From contig NZ_JANXTI010000090.1 of assembly GCF_025352425.1 (NCBI RefSeq), forward strand, positions 1 through 40,542: 40,542 nucleotides of DNA, in the 5' to 3' direction. The first letter of the stretch is position 1, and every line of letters begins with the position of its first letter. The notes under the pieces were generated by a model. That model made no database searches. It was not told the DNA's origin and was given only the letters and a program-made list of their open reading frames with translations. The position numbers and the translations under genes were made by a program. The DNA is from Flavobacterium sp. Lineage in GTDB: Bacteria; Bacteroidota; Bacteroidia; Flavobacteriales; Flavobacteriaceae. Positions 1 through 8,838 of the stretch are shown here, piece by piece.

Positions 1-2652
1 ACAAAATACCTGATTTGATGCCGTTGGTGCAACTGTTACATTTACAGTTACTGCAACAGTAGTTCTCGCACTCTCAATGGAATTTACCGTTTGTGATACA
101 TAATAATTACCTGTAGATAAAGCTGTAGTCGATGTCAAAGCAGTTCCACCTGTAGCAACAGAATACCACTTTAAAGCAGTTCCCGTTGCAACTAAATTAG
201 CCACGGTAGCCGAATTACAAAAAGTTTGATTTGATGCCGTTGGGGCAGCAGGGGCAGAAGTACCAGTGCCAGTTGCAAAAGCAATTGTTGTTGTTCCAGT
301 ACCACTATAATTAGAAGCCCCAATTGTGTATGTTGTAGTGGTTCTCACTTCTGTTGGAGTACCCGATATTACACCCGTTGAGAAATTAAAACTCATCCCC
401 ATTGGCAAAACTGGTGAAATTGTATAAGGTTCTACAGAGGTAATTTTACGAATTCGTTGGGTATATGAATCCGCAACGTAAACACTTCCGGAAGCATCAG
501 TGGTTACACCTACCGGAAAATAGAATGAAGCAACATTCCCAATTCCGTCATTGTATTCGCTTAAACCACTTCCCGCATAAGTGCTTACTAATCCTGCATT
601 TGTAATTTTTCTAATAACAGAATTATAGTAATCTCCTATGTAGAAATTACCTGCAGCATCGATGGCAATTCCAATTGGGTTATTAAAATAAGCTGCCGTT
701 CCCTGTTCATCCTGATATCCAGCAAAACTACCTGCAAATGTACTTACTGTCCCGTCTGTGGCAATTTTACGAATTCTGTTGTTTGTAGTATCTGCAATGT
801 ATAAAATTCCGGTGGCATTATCAATAGTTATTCCCTGCGGATTCTTGAATCTTGCTAACGTTGATGCTCCATCCGCATAACCGGATAGAATATATCCTGC
901 TACAGTGGTTACTGTACCGCTGCTACTAATTTTTCTTATACGGTTGTTTTTTGTATCGGCAACATAAATATTTCCGAAAGTATCAATTGTTAAACCATAC
1001 GGATTATTAAATTTTGCAGCTGTACCTTGTCCATCAAGATAACCCGCAGTTCCATCGCCGGCAATTGTGGTCACAACTCCTGTGCTTGTAACTTTACGAA
1101 TACGGTTGTTGAATGTATCGGCAACATATATATTTCCAACTGCATCAACAACCATCCCTTTTGGATTATTAAAGTATGCGGCTGTTCCCTGACCATCGGC
1201 ATAACCGGTGCCTGAATTACCTACAAAGGTAGAAACGATTCCATTAGAAGTTACTTTTCGTATACATGAATTGAAATCATCAATAACAAATGTTATTCCA
1301 CCTGACGCTACTGCAACAGCAACTGGGCTGTTAAACATTGCCATTGTACCGTTTTGACCATTATCTACTCCACGAGTCGCTGAACCCGCATAAGTAGAAG
1401 TATCTCCGACACTTGTTATTTTTCGGATACAGTTATTAGTCCCGTCAGTTACAAAAACATTCCCGGAAGAATCTACTCCAAGTCCTTCCGGATATTTGAA
1501 AGTAGCCACTGAACCTGCACCGTTTACGGCACCATAAGCGCCAGTTCCTGATAACGTAGTTACTGAACCTGTATTTGTTATTTTTCGAATGCAGTTGTTG
1601 GTATAATCTACAACATAAAGATTTCCAGAAACATCTGATGTTATTGCACGAGGAGTATTAAATTGGGCTGCAGTTCCCTGTCCGTTTAACATCCCCGGTG
1701 ATCCGTTGCCTGCAAAAGTTGTTACCAAACCTGTATTAGATATTGCACGGATTCGATTATTAGAAGTATCGGTTATATAAAGAGTACCTGAACTTGTGAC
1801 AGTAACACCAATTGGGTTATTAAATTTTGCGGCTGTTCCCTGACCATCAAGATATCCTGCGGTTCCATCTCCTGCAAATGTAGTAACTAAACCGGCACTA
1901 GTTATTTTTCTAATTCTGTTGCCGCTCGAATCAGCTACATAAATATTTCCTGAACTGTCAACTGCTAATCCTTTAGGAGCTACAAATAGTGCATTTGCAC
2001 CTTGCCCATCCATAAAACCAGCGGTGTTTTCTCTGCCGGCTAAAGTTGATACCAAACCCGCTGGAGTAATCTTTCTAACAGCATAGGAATTTAATTCTGT
2101 GATATATACATTTTCTGAAGCGTCGACCGCTATCGAATACGGCGTATTAAATTGAGCGACATTAGCTGCACCATTAAAAAATCCTACTATTCCAGTACCC
2201 GCAAAAGTAGTGACATAACCGGAAGTAGTTATTTTTCGGATACAATGGTTTTGGCTATCAGCAATATAGATATTTCCGGAAGGTGCTATAGCAATTCCCG
2301 TCGGACTGTTAAATTTAGGTGAAATTGCACTACCATCCATATAACCCGAAGTTCCGTTACCGGCAATTGTAGAAACAATAGTTCTAACAATTGGTAATCC
2401 ACCGGTATTATTTGGCGTTAATGGAGATATTGCGCTGTTTGTATTGTAGGTGCTTTGCACTCCAGTATAAGAAATACTTGGAACTTGTCCAAAAATAAAT
2501 GAGCTACATAATATTACGAGAAACAGAGAGAAACTACTTTTCGTGTTTAAGCGTCCAATATTTGGTAGTTTTAGTTTTAATGAAATGTAACAATCAATAG
2601 TTACATTTATCATTTCAACTAAATAAAAATATGTTTGTATAATTTTTTCCAT
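1..2652 (-). CDS. NHL-repeat and Ig-like secreted protein, probable T9SS cargo (3' end beyond window)
   Basis: The first 884 codons of a large surface or secreted protein are present; its C-terminus lies beyond the left edge. The ATG at 2652 is the first start after an in-frame stop at 2692-2694. A hydrophobic stretch ending in SSFIFGQ near residue 57 reads as a signal peptide, giving an unusually long 40-residue n-region; a second Met at residue 15 is an alternative start. Twelve NHL units of about 55 residues follow, each with NPxGxAxDxxGNxYxADxxNNRIRKI-like sequence, presumably forming beta-propellers. Then come a short putative-Ig-like segment ([11 protein letters not shown]...GVISGTPTE) and two copies of a 72-residue Ig-like domain starting APTASNQ. 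This order is common in flavobacterial T9SS cargo, but the sorting domain itself is not in view, so export by T9SS is inferred. Ligand and function are unknown. Confidence 0.85.
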   Translation of the reverse strand, partial: MEKIIQTYFYLVEMINVTIDCYISLKLKLPNIGRLNTKSSFSLFLVILCSSFIFGQVPSISYTGVQSTYNTNSAISPLTPNNTGGLPIVRTIVSTIAGNGTSGYMDGSAISPKFNSPTGIAIAPSGNIYIADSQNHCIRKITTSGYVTTFAGTGIVGFFNGAANVAQFNTPYSIAVDASENVYITELNSYAVRKITPAGLVSTLAGRENTAGFMDGQGANALFVAPKGLAVDSSGNIYVADSSGNRIRKITSAGLVTTFAGDGTAGYLDGQGTAAKFNNPIGVTVTSSGTLYITDTSNNRIRAISNTGLVTTFAGNGSPGMLNGQGTAAQFNTPRAITSDVSGNLYVVDYTNNCIRKITNTGSVTTLSGTGAYGAVNGAGSVATFKYPEGLGVDSSGNVFVTDGTNNCIRKITSVGDTSTYAGSATRGVDNGQNGTMAMFNSPVAVAVASGGITFVIDDFNSCIRKVTSNGIVSTFVGNSGTGYADGQGTAAYFNNPKGMVVDAVGNIYVADTFNNRIRKVTSTGVVTTIAGDGTAGYLDGQGTAAKFNNPYGLTIDTFGNIYVADTKNNRIRKISSSGTVTTVAGYILSGYADGASTLARFKNPQGITIDNATGILYIADTTNNRIRKIATDGTVSTFAGSFAGYQDEQGTAAYFNNPIGIAIDAAGNFYIGDYYNSVIRKITNAGLVSTYAGSGLSEYNDGIGNVASFYFPVGVTTDASGSVYVADSYTQRIRKITSVEPYTISPVLPMGMSFNFSTGVISGTPTEVRTTTTYTIGASNYSGTGTTTIAFATGTGTSAPAAPTASNQTFCNSATVANLVATGTALKWYSVATGGTALTSTTALSTGNYYVSQTVNSIESARTTVAVTVNVTVAPTASNQVFC
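430..2390 (-). repeat. Array of 12 NHL repeat units
   Basis: Inside the protein at 1-2652, a 160-168 bp unit recurs twelve times. The RKI-type landmark, seen on the plus strand as tttttcg or a close variant, appears near 445, 608, 766, 930, 1090, 1255, 1421, 1580, 1745, 1908, 2072 and 2230. Units are clearly diverged, so the array is old rather than freshly amplified. Two six-bladed propellers would fit twelve units, but that is inference. Confidence 0.85.
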
Positions 2653-3221
2653 TTTTCGATTTGGTTTTGCAATGATAACAATTTTTAGCTTTCAAATGCT
2701 TTTGAATCAAAAGATTGACAAATTTTAACATTTTAAAAAAGTAGGTTTTTTACTAAAAATAATTTATCAATAATTATTAACAATATAAATATTTTTAATT
2801 TAATATATTTTTTTAACATTTTTTTTAATAATAAATGGTTTTTTTAAGTTTTTAAATTAAATAAACATAGATTTTTAAGATAAAAACTGAAAATATCATA
2901 CCAAAGAAAATTCATCGAAATAAGCTATTTATCTATAAAGTGTAGAAAAAATCGTTGAATTACATTATATTAACATTAATAAGTATTTTACCGTTAAATA
3001 AAATATTTCATCATTCTACCATTGAAATTTATTCTACGGTAAAGTTTAAATCTATAATTTCGAAAGAACGTTTTAAGCAAAATCAACCAAACAATATTAT
3101 TAATTTTGTCGATTAAAATTAAAATAAAATCGATTAAATACATGATTTTAATTTTAAATGCAGTATATTCTTATATAATATAAATTTACACATCATAATC
3201 AAACACATATATTTTTAAAAT
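2653..3221. other. AT-rich intergenic gap without a gene
   Basis: No convincing coding frame is present; all frames are broken by stops and the composition is extremely AT-rich with long T and A runs. On the minus strand TATCATTG (2670-2677) is one base from the Bacteroidota minus-7 motif TAnnTTTG and lies 18 bases before the start of the NHL gene, but no well-spaced upstream TTG is seen. An imperfect inverted repeat (arms 3112-3125 and 3145-3158) is made only of A and T apart from its loop and may be compositional. Confidence 0.6.
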
Positions 3222-3256
3222 AAAAAAAAACCTTTCCGTATGAAAAGGGTTTTCTT
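3222..3256 (-). terminator. Rho-independent terminator after the T9SS remnant
   Basis: Read on the minus strand, AAAACC-C-TTT pairs with AAA-GGTTTT across a short loop and is followed directly by a run of nine T. It lies about 17 bases past the TAA that would end the intact sorting domain of the fragment at 3273-3796, so it is the expected terminator of that former gene. Confidence 0.75.
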
Positions 3257-3272
3257 AAATTTAATTACTATT

Positions 3273-3796
3273 TTATCTCTTAATTACTCGTTGATTTTTT
3301 ACTTCCATTCCTTGTATAACAATCACATTGTAAACTCCCGATGGGTAATTATCACTATCTCGAATGTTTCAACATTAGTAACTTTAACATTAATAGTTTG
3401 CAACAATCTTCCTAGCGCATCGTAAACTTTCAGCTGCAAGTCTTCATTATTGGTTGTTTTAACATCAATTTTAAAGTTGGCTGCAAATGGGTTTGGATAA
3501 GCAATCATTGATAAACCACTTAATACAGATTGGTTTTTAGTAGGAACAGCAGGGTGCGCAGGGCATGTAGCCACATCCCAACCAACGAATATTTTACATT
3601 CGTCGAAAACATTATTGATTGCATCTACAGCACCACTAATCGCTGAAAGACTAACTCCTCCTTCAGCACCATTAATACCATCCGCATTACTTAAAGCACG
3701 ATTTGCTAAGTCAATTAACGGAGTACAATCGAGTGTTACGGAAGGATAATTGAGTGAGACGAAAGAGCATTCGAGGGCTAGAAGCCTTGGTAATGC
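3273..3796 (-). pseudogene. Truncated, frameshifted 3' fragment of a T9SS type A cargo gene
   Basis: A coding remnant opens after an in-frame TGA at 3797-3799 with no credible start codon. It reads through CTPLIDLANRAL, VSLSAISGAVDAINNVF and KIFVGWDVATCP into a typical type A sorting domain: a YPNPFAANFKIDV start, LQLKVYDALGRLLQ, then VETFEI. At about 3353-3356 one base appears to be missing. The original frame gives VIITHREFTM and stops, whereas the shifted frame gives the expected GDNYPSGVYNVIV...QRVIKR and a TAA at 3273-3275, just before the terminator. Both the lost 5' part and the frameshift mark it as decayed. Because the frame is otherwise clean, a sequencing error could explain the frameshift but not the missing start. 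Confidence 0.7.
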
Positions 3797-3814
3797 TCAA
3801 AAGTTGGTTATCCT
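3743..3814. repeat. Three-tier palindromic element
   Basis: Nested inverted repeats lie between the GNAT-like gene and the T9SS remnant: AGGATAA (3743-3749) with TTATCCT (3808-3814), GAGCAT (3765-3770) with ATGCTC (3793-3798), and AGGGCT (3774-3779) with AGCCTT (3783-3788, one G-T pair) closing a three-base loop. No T-run follows on either side, so it is not an ordinary terminator. It overlaps the open end of the remnant, which suggests the end of an inserted or deleted element, or an mRNA 3' structure for the gene that stops at 3822. Confidence 0.55.
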
Positions 3815-3821
3815 CTGATCT

Positions 3822-4943
3822 TTACCTTATATCCTTTTTATAAGTCCTTCTTCTTCTAAAAGTAACCGGCTCAAAATGTTTCCACATGTTATGGATAGCG
3901 TAGTTATTTTCCAATTCGGGAGTTCGGATGCAGTTTTGAATTCCTTTTTCTGAAAAAGTATTGTAATATTCATTAAAGATAATAGCGGTAACCCCTTTGC
4001 TTTGATATTCAGGGTCAATACCTATCAAATAAAAAAGCACTTCCTTACTTTCTTTTTTCGCCTTAAGCAAATGATAAAATCCAAAAGGAAACAATCTCCC
4101 TTTTGATTTTTGCAATGCTTCCGAAAAACTAGGCATGACAATACTAAAGGCGACCATATTATTGTCTTTATCCATCACAAATTTGATATATTCCGGATTG
4201 ATAAAGCTGATGTATTTTTTTTTGAAATATTCTTTTTGAACCTCAGTAATTGCAACAAAAGAAGACAAACTCGCATAAGAGGCATTGAACAAATCAAACA
4301 TCTTGTCCACATAAGGCATGATGTCCTTATTATTAGTGAAATTTAAGGGTTTTAATTCGTAGCGCTTTTTGACTAATTCGTTTGCTTTTAAAAAAAGTTC
4401 GGTTTTTACATTTGAAAAAGGGAATTTATTTTCGAGGTATTCTTTCTCTTTTACATATCCCAATTGTTCCAAATGTGCTGCGTAGTATGGATAGTTATAC
4501 CAGGTAATCATTGAACCTATTTCGTCGAAGCCTTCGGTAAGTACGCCCACTTTATCCAGATTTGAAAAACCCATAGGACCTTCAACGTATTCCAAATTGT
4601 TTTTTCTGCCTAATTCATAGACTTTACCCAATAAGGCCTTGGTCACTTCAATATCGTCGATAACATCCCACCATCCAAAACGCACTTTCCTTTTTTGTTG
4701 GTCATTGACCTCATCCCAATTAATGATAGCGGCAATCCGGCCCACCACTTTATCGTCCTGATAGGCTAAATAAAAATTTGCTTCCGCAGATGTAAATACG
4801 GGATTTTTGGTTTTATCAAAGGTGTCCAACTCATCATTGATTAACGGCGGCACCCAATAGGGGTGGTTTTTATATAAGGCAAACGGAAAATTAACAAACG
4901 CGCGGAGCAGTCTTTTTGAATTGGCTTCAACTATAGTAATCAT
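3822..4943 (-). CDS. GNAT-superfamily-like N-acetyltransferase protein
   Basis: This 373-residue soluble protein has the look of a double-GNAT fold. The first half contains PYWVPPLINDE, a beta-hairpin FYLAYQDDKVVGRIAAIIN, and GPMGFSNLDKVGVLTEGFD. The C-terminal half holds VLFYLIGIDPEYQSKGVTAIIFNEYY, which resembles the acetyl-CoA binding strand-loop-helix of GNAT enzymes (QxxGxxA/G replaced by QSKGVTA), and ends with a basic tail. Related Bacteroidota proteins are usually left as hypothetical or GNAT-like; substrate unknown. The ATG overlaps the TAA of the upstream beta-barrel gene by one base (TAATG), so the pair is co-transcribed and probably translationally coupled. A palindromic element starts seven bases past its stop. 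Confidence 0.75.
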   Translation of the reverse strand: MITIVEANSKRLLRAFVNFPFALYKNHPYWVPPLINDELDTFDKTKNPVFTSAEANFYLAYQDDKVVGRIAAIINWDEVNDQQKRKVRFGWWDVIDDIEVTKALLGKVYELGRKNNLEYVEGPMGFSNLDKVGVLTEGFDEIGSMITWYNYPYYAAHLEQLGYVKEKEYLENKFPFSNVKTELFLKANELVKKRYELKPLNFTNNKDIMPYVDKMFDLFNASYASLSSFVAITEVQKEYFKKKYISFINPEYIKFVMDKDNNMVAFSIVMPSFSEALQKSKGRLFPFGFYHLLKAKKESKEVLFYLIGIDPEYQSKGVTAIIFNEYYNTFSEKGIQNCIRTPELENNYAIHNMWKHFEPVTFRRRRTYKKDIR

Positions 4944-5908
4944 TATTTAGTCTTTTCTAATTCTACTTCGTCTTTACGTTTTTTGCCTTTATCTTTTTTA
5001 GATTTTTTATCTTTCTTGTCTTTCTTATTGTCTCCTTTTATTCTTTTATAATTAGTTTCATAATTGCTGTCAAAACGCCAAGCCATTCCAATATTTGCCA
5101 AAAGTAACGATGGCGTTTCTTTCACATTTTTACTAAAGGACGCATCCAACTGAATGTTTTCGCGAACCAGATAAGCAGCACCAAGCCTAAAGACAGTATC
5201 AGCATAATAGTCACTTTTATATCCTTGAAATTCGATAAATCCCGACCAACGCATATTAAATCCTCTTGTCATGGTAGATATAATTCCCAAAGTAGGATAA
5301 TCTGTCATATACTTATCAGCAATGATGTTGTTAACCCAAACCCATTTACTGCCAAAATGGTGCTGGGTTATTACCATCACTTTTGGACTTACAGTTCTAT
5401 CGGTAGGAAACGTATACGGATTATTTCCGAAATTAAAATTAACTCCTGCATAAACCGCAACAGCTGGAATAAATTGTTTAAAGCTGAACTTGTGATTGGC
5501 TTTCCAACTATAAACATTTGGTTTGTCTTGTTTGATAAATGGGTCATAAACCAAGTATTTTGCTCCAATGGTGATTTGCTTAAATCCACCGCGTGTATCA
5601 TCAACCAATGGCGCTTTGTACCAGTCATATTGGTATTGCGTGTTTAAAGTGAATTCAAATTGGTCGAAAAAAGCACCATATCGCACATCCAATTCTGTCC
5701 CAAAACCAGTCGCTTCATAACGCAATAAATTGTGATTTTCCTTAATACCATACAAACCGGCTTCCGCCTGAATTACTGTTTTTCCAACTGAAAAGGCCGA
5801 CATTGATTCTCCGGGTCTGTTAGAATTAATAATGTCTGTATATTGTGCGTATTGAGTGGCCGAAATCAGCAAAAAACTAATGGAAAGAAATCTTTTTATA
5901 TTCATCAT
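4943..5908 (-). CDS. Outer-membrane beta-barrel protein (phenol MetA/transporter-like) with lysine-rich tail
   Basis: The protein has 321 residues with a signal peptide (FLSISFLLISATQYAQ) followed by alternating amphipathic strands with aromatic girdles, for example FGTELDVRYGAFF, FEFTLNTQYQYDW and AVAVYAGVNFNFG. The opening DIINSNRPGESMSAFSVG matches the start of the MetA-pathway-of-phenol-degradation-like family, a name that says little about function. It is probably a small outer-membrane porin-like barrel. Odd point: after the apparent last strand (LLLANIGMAWRF) there are about 45 extra residues, extremely rich in Lys, Asp and Glu, which should face the periplasm. Start: ATGATG at 5908/5905, either usable. 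A minus-7 element lies 35 bases upstream, and the GNAT-like gene follows by TAATG overlap. Confidence 0.75.
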   Translation of the reverse strand: MMNIKRFLSISFLLISATQYAQYTDIINSNRPGESMSAFSVGKTVIQAEAGLYGIKENHNLLRYEATGFGTELDVRYGAFFDQFEFTLNTQYQYDWYKAPLVDDTRGGFKQITIGAKYLVYDPFIKQDKPNVYSWKANHKFSFKQFIPAVAVYAGVNFNFGNNPYTFPTDRTVSPKVMVITQHHFGSKWVWVNNIIADKYMTDYPTLGIISTMTRGFNMRWSGFIEFQGYKSDYYADTVFRLGAAYLVRENIQLDASFSKNVKETPSLLLANIGMAWRFDSNYETNYKRIKGDNKKDKKDKKSKKDKGKKRKDEVELEKTK

Positions 5909-5943
5909 GCGTTCTGGAATTTAAGCATTACAACTTGGTCTTT

Positions 5944-5951
5944 CAAAAGTA
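5944..5951 (-). promoter_or_regulatory. Putative minus-7 element TACTTTTG for the beta-barrel/GNAT operon
   Basis: The minus strand reads TACTTTTG, an exact match to the Bacteroidota TAnnTTTG element, 35 bases before the ATG at 5908. The nearest upstream TTG is 27 bases away, too far for an ideal minus-33, so only the minus-7 part is supported. Confidence 0.5.
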
Positions 5952-6007
5952 CTATAATTTATTATTTATTTAAGAAGTCAAAGCCAATTTTAAATTGTGG
6001 AATTTAG

Positions 6008-6015
6008 TATTTTTG
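6008..6015 (+). promoter_or_regulatory. Putative minus-7 element TATTTTTG for the DUF4834-like gene
   Basis: TATTTTTG matches TAnnTTTG exactly and lies 18 bases before the ATG at 6034, which would give a very short leader. No well-spaced minus-33 TTG is visible. The position supports the downstream ATG and argues against any start at 5995. Confidence 0.45.
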
Positions 6016-6033
6016 ACAAAAATTATTTGTTCA

Positions 6034-6282
6034 ATGGAAACTGCATCCTTTCAGGGAATTATAGACACAATTTTATTCATTATCATTTTCTATTATGTAG
6101 TGAAATTTTTAGCGCGTTTGTTCCTGCCTGTCATCGCCAAAAAAGTAGTTGAAAAAGCATCGCAGCAATTTCAGCAACAGCAACAAAATCAAAACCAAAA
6201 TACTACTGAAAATCAAACTGCCGAAAAGCCAAAAGAGAAAAAAATCATTGGTGATTATGTTGATTTTGAAGAAATAGAATAA
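6034..6282 (+). CDS. Small DUF4834-type membrane protein
   Basis: This 82-residue protein starts METASFQGIID. One membrane helix covers roughly residues 8-32 (ILFIIIFYYVVKFLARLFLP), followed by a Gln/Asn-rich linker (QQFQQQQQNQNQN) and an acidic end reading IIGDYVDFEEIE. The single helix, polar linker and conserved GDYVDFEEI tail fit the small DUF4834 family of Bacteroidetes, whose role is unknown. The start at 6034 is preferred over an in-frame start at 5995 because the latter would place the promoter element inside the gene. It lies 60 bases before the YfhO-family gene on the same strand and may share its transcript. Confidence 0.75.
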   Translation: METASFQGIIDTILFIIIFYYVVKFLARLFLPVIAKKVVEKASQQFQQQQQNQNQNTTENQTAEKPKEKKIIGDYVDFEEIE

Positions 6283-6303
6283 CTTCGTGACGCTGTTTTA
6301 AAC

Positions 6304-6338
6304 AACAGACACTGACAACCGACAACCATCAACCAAAT
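6304..6338. repeat. Heptanucleotide-periodic tract, ACCGACA type
   Basis: Five successive 7-base units, AACAGAC, ACTGACA, ACCGACA, ACCATCA and ACCAAAT, occupy the gap before the YfhO-family gene and end four bases before its ATG at 6343. The copies are imperfect but stay in register. Confidence 0.6.
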
Positions 6339-6342
6339 TTAA

Positions 6343-8838
6343 ATGAAGCAACTTCAAAAGCTCTATCCTCATCTATTAGCCATCATTGGTTTTATCGTTA
6401 TCTCATTAGTTTACTTCTATCCCGTCATTCAAGGCAAAAAAATCTACCAGTCCGATATTGCGAAATATACCGGTATGGCGAAAGAACAAATTGATTTCAG
6501 AGCCGAAAATCATACTGAACCGTATTGGACAAATTCCTCTTTTGGTGGAATGCCAACCTACCAATCGGGCGCTAATTATCCTAATGATTACATTGGAATG
6601 CTGGATAATGCTATTCGTTTTCTACCTCGTCCTGCGGATTATTTATTTCTTTACTTTTTAGGATTTTATGCTTTAATGCTGGTCTTTAAGATTGATCCTT
6701 TGAAAGCATTTTTCGGAGCATTAGCTTTTGGATTATCAACTTATCTGATTGTCATTCTTGGCGTTGGTCACAATGCTAAAGCACATGCTATTGGGTATAT
6801 GCCGCTTGTAGTTGCTGGTTTTATTTTAGTTTTCAGAAAGAAATATTTACATGGCGGAATTCTAACTATGCTTGCCGTTGCGCTTGAAATTACTGCCAAT
6901 CACTTTCAAATGACATACTATTTGTTACTGCTTTTGATAGTGATGGGATTCTTTTTTGTGTACCAGCTTTATCAGGAAAAGGATTTGAAATCATTGCCAA
7001 AAATCATCGGAACATTTGCTGTTGCCATAATTTTGGCAGTTGGTGTCAATGCCACAAGTTTGATGGCAACAAAAGAATATACCGATTTTAGTACGCGTGG
7101 AAAAAGCGAATTGACTTTTAATACAGATGGCACTAAAAAAGAAGCTAACATCGCCATGGATAGAAGCTATATCACTGAATATAGCTATGGCATTGTAGAA
7201 AGTTTAAATTTGTTTGCACCAAGATTATTCGGTGGTGGAAACAATGAAAAGCTAACCGAAGATTCCCATGTTTATAATTTTATGCTCAATTATGGCGCTT
7301 CACCGGAAGAAGCACATCAGCTTACGGATAATTATGCTGTGACCTATTGGGGCGACCAGCCACAGGTAGCTGCTCCGGCTTATATTGGCGCTGTAGTTTT
7401 CTTCCTTTTTGTATTGGCATTATACCATGATAAACGCAAAATAAAATACGCTTTCCTTGCCGGAGCTATATTCTCTTTATTACTTTCCTGGGGGAAAAAT
7501 TTATCAATCCTGACAGATTTCTTTATTGATTATGTTCCGATGTATGACAAGTTCAGGGCAGTTTCCTCTATTCAGGTTTTACTTGAATTATGTATTCCTG
7601 TTCTGGCTATTATGGGTTTACAATCTTTCTTTACAGATGAAGCGAATCGTTGGAAAAGTTTATGGAAAACCGGAGCTACAACTTTAGGGATTATCATCTT
7701 ACTGTTTTTATGCAAAAGCATGTTCCACTTTGTTGGTGAAATCGACAGTCAGTTAATTGAAGCTTTAAAGCAACATCCTGACAAATCATTCGGCCCACAA
7801 TTTATAGAGGCACTTAAAGACGACAGACGAGATTTATATTCAGCCGATTTATTGCGTTCCGGATTTTTAATTGCCATTACGTTTGGCGCACTTTATTTAT
7901 ATATCAAAAATAAATTGGCAGCCAATACAGCCGTGATTTTGGTTGGCGTATTTATGGTTGGCGATTTATTCTTTGTAGATAAAAATTATTTAAGTAACGA
8001 TGGACAGCAATTCAGAAGCGCACAGGAAGTTGCTATTCCATACCAACCAACACAAGCTGATTCTTTGATTCTTCAGGATACAACAAACTATAGAGTGTAC
8101 GAAGTTGCTGGTGGAATTTACAGTCCGCGTTCGTCTTATTTCCATAAATCTATCGGTGGTTATAGCGCCGTTATGCCAAGACGATTTAAGGAAGTTTACG
8201 AGTATCAATTAGAAAAAAGTATGTCGGATTTAGGAAGCATCATCGACCCAAAAACACTTTCAATTACCAAAAGCCTTCCGGTTATCAATGCTTTTAATAT
8301 TAAATACCTGATTGTTGGTACCGAAAAAGGCGATATCCCGATTGTAAATCCGTTTCATAATGGAAATGCCTGGTTTATCAAAGAATTGAAAGAAGTAAAT
8401 TCGGCTGATGAAAACATTAAAACATTTGGGAAAATTGAAACCAAAGATGTTGCAACTATAGATATAAATGAATTCCCTATGGTATTCAAATCAACCAACA
8501 TTTTCAAAACTGATAGTTTAGCTTCAATCAAAATTGATTTATACAAACCAAACCATTTAATCTACACTTCCAATAATACAAATGATGGTTTTGCAGTCTT
8601 CTCAGAAATCTATTATAAAGATGGTTGGAAAGCTACAATTGACGGAAATGAAAGTGCTGTTTTTAGAGTTGATTACACTTTACGCGGAATGCAAATCCCG
8701 AAAGGGAAACACACTATCGAATTCAAGTTTGAGCCGCAGGTTGTAAAAACCGGAAGCACGATTGCGTTGTTCAGTTCTATTCTAATGTTTATTGTGATTA
8801 TTGGTGGCGTTTATCTTGATAATCGAAAAAAGACGTAA
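6343..8838 (+). CDS. YfhO-family multi-spanning membrane protein
   Basis: A protein of 831 residues with about a dozen predicted membrane helices in the first 530 residues, for example LLAIIGFIVISLVYFYPVI near the N-terminus and a pair near 120-210, and a final helix at 805-823. Between them is a roughly 270-residue periplasmic domain ending in the beta-rich segment DGWKATIDGNESAVFRVDYTLRG, which is typical of the C-terminal part of YfhO. YfhO proteins resemble GT-C glycosyltransferases; the Bacillus homologue helps glycosylate teichoic acid. The N-terminal loop PYWTNSSFGGMPTYQ corresponds to the acceptor-side loop of GT-C folds. The gene overlaps the next (a glycosyltransferase) by TAATG, so a role in surface-glycan assembly is likely. 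The exact substrate cannot be told. Confidence 0.85.
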   Translation: MKQLQKLYPHLLAIIGFIVISLVYFYPVIQGKKIYQSDIAKYTGMAKEQIDFRAENHTEPYWTNSSFGGMPTYQSGANYPNDYIGMLDNAIRFLPRPADYLFLYFLGFYALMLVFKIDPLKAFFGALAFGLSTYLIVILGVGHNAKAHAIGYMPLVVAGFILVFRKKYLHGGILTMLAVALEITANHFQMTYYLLLLLIVMGFFFVYQLYQEKDLKSLPKIIGTFAVAIILAVGVNATSLMATKEYTDFSTRGKSELTFNTDGTKKEANIAMDRSYITEYSYGIVESLNLFAPRLFGGGNNEKLTEDSHVYNFMLNYGASPEEAHQLTDNYAVTYWGDQPQVAAPAYIGAVVFFLFVLALYHDKRKIKYAFLAGAIFSLLLSWGKNLSILTDFFIDYVPMYDKFRAVSSIQVLLELCIPVLAIMGLQSFFTDEANRWKSLWKTGATTLGIIILLFLCKSMFHFVGEIDSQLIEALKQHPDKSFGPQFIEALKDDRRDLYSADLLRSGFLIAITFGALYLYIKNKLAANTAVILVGVFMVGDLFFVDKNYLSNDGQQFRSAQEVAIPYQPTQADSLILQDTTNYRVYEVAGGIYSPRSSYFHKSIGGYSAVMPRRFKEVYEYQLEKSMSDLGSIIDPKTLSITKSLPVINAFNIKYLIVGTEKGDIPIVNPFHNGNAWFIKELKEVNSADENIKTFGKIETKDVATIDINEFPMVFKSTNIFKTDSLASIKIDLYKPNHLIYTSNNTNDGFAVFSEIYYKDGWKATIDGNESAVFRVDYTLRGMQIPKGKHTIEFKFEPQVVKTGSTIALFSSILMFIVIIGGVYLDNRKKT

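Noticed and set aside
430..2390. CRISPR-like regular repeats
   Set aside because: The 160-168 base period is in frame and encodes NHL protein units, with no short identical repeats or unique spacers.
3112..3158. Imperfect inverted repeat of 14-base arms
   Set aside because: The arms consist only of A and T in a region that is itself almost all A and T; pairing of this quality is expected by chance there.
3240..3425. Plus-strand frame of 61 codons beginning in the terminator hairpin
   Set aside because: It starts within the terminator and runs opposite the T9SS remnant; no support as a gene.
3743..3814. Integron attC-like recombination site
   Set aside because: The outer arms AGGATAA/TTATCCT do not fit the RYYYAAC/GTTRRRY core sites, and no integrase gene is near.
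5225..5647. Plus-strand frame of 140 codons opposite the beta-barrel gene
   Set aside because: It is antisense to a gene with signal peptide and barrel pattern; its own translation lacks any domain.
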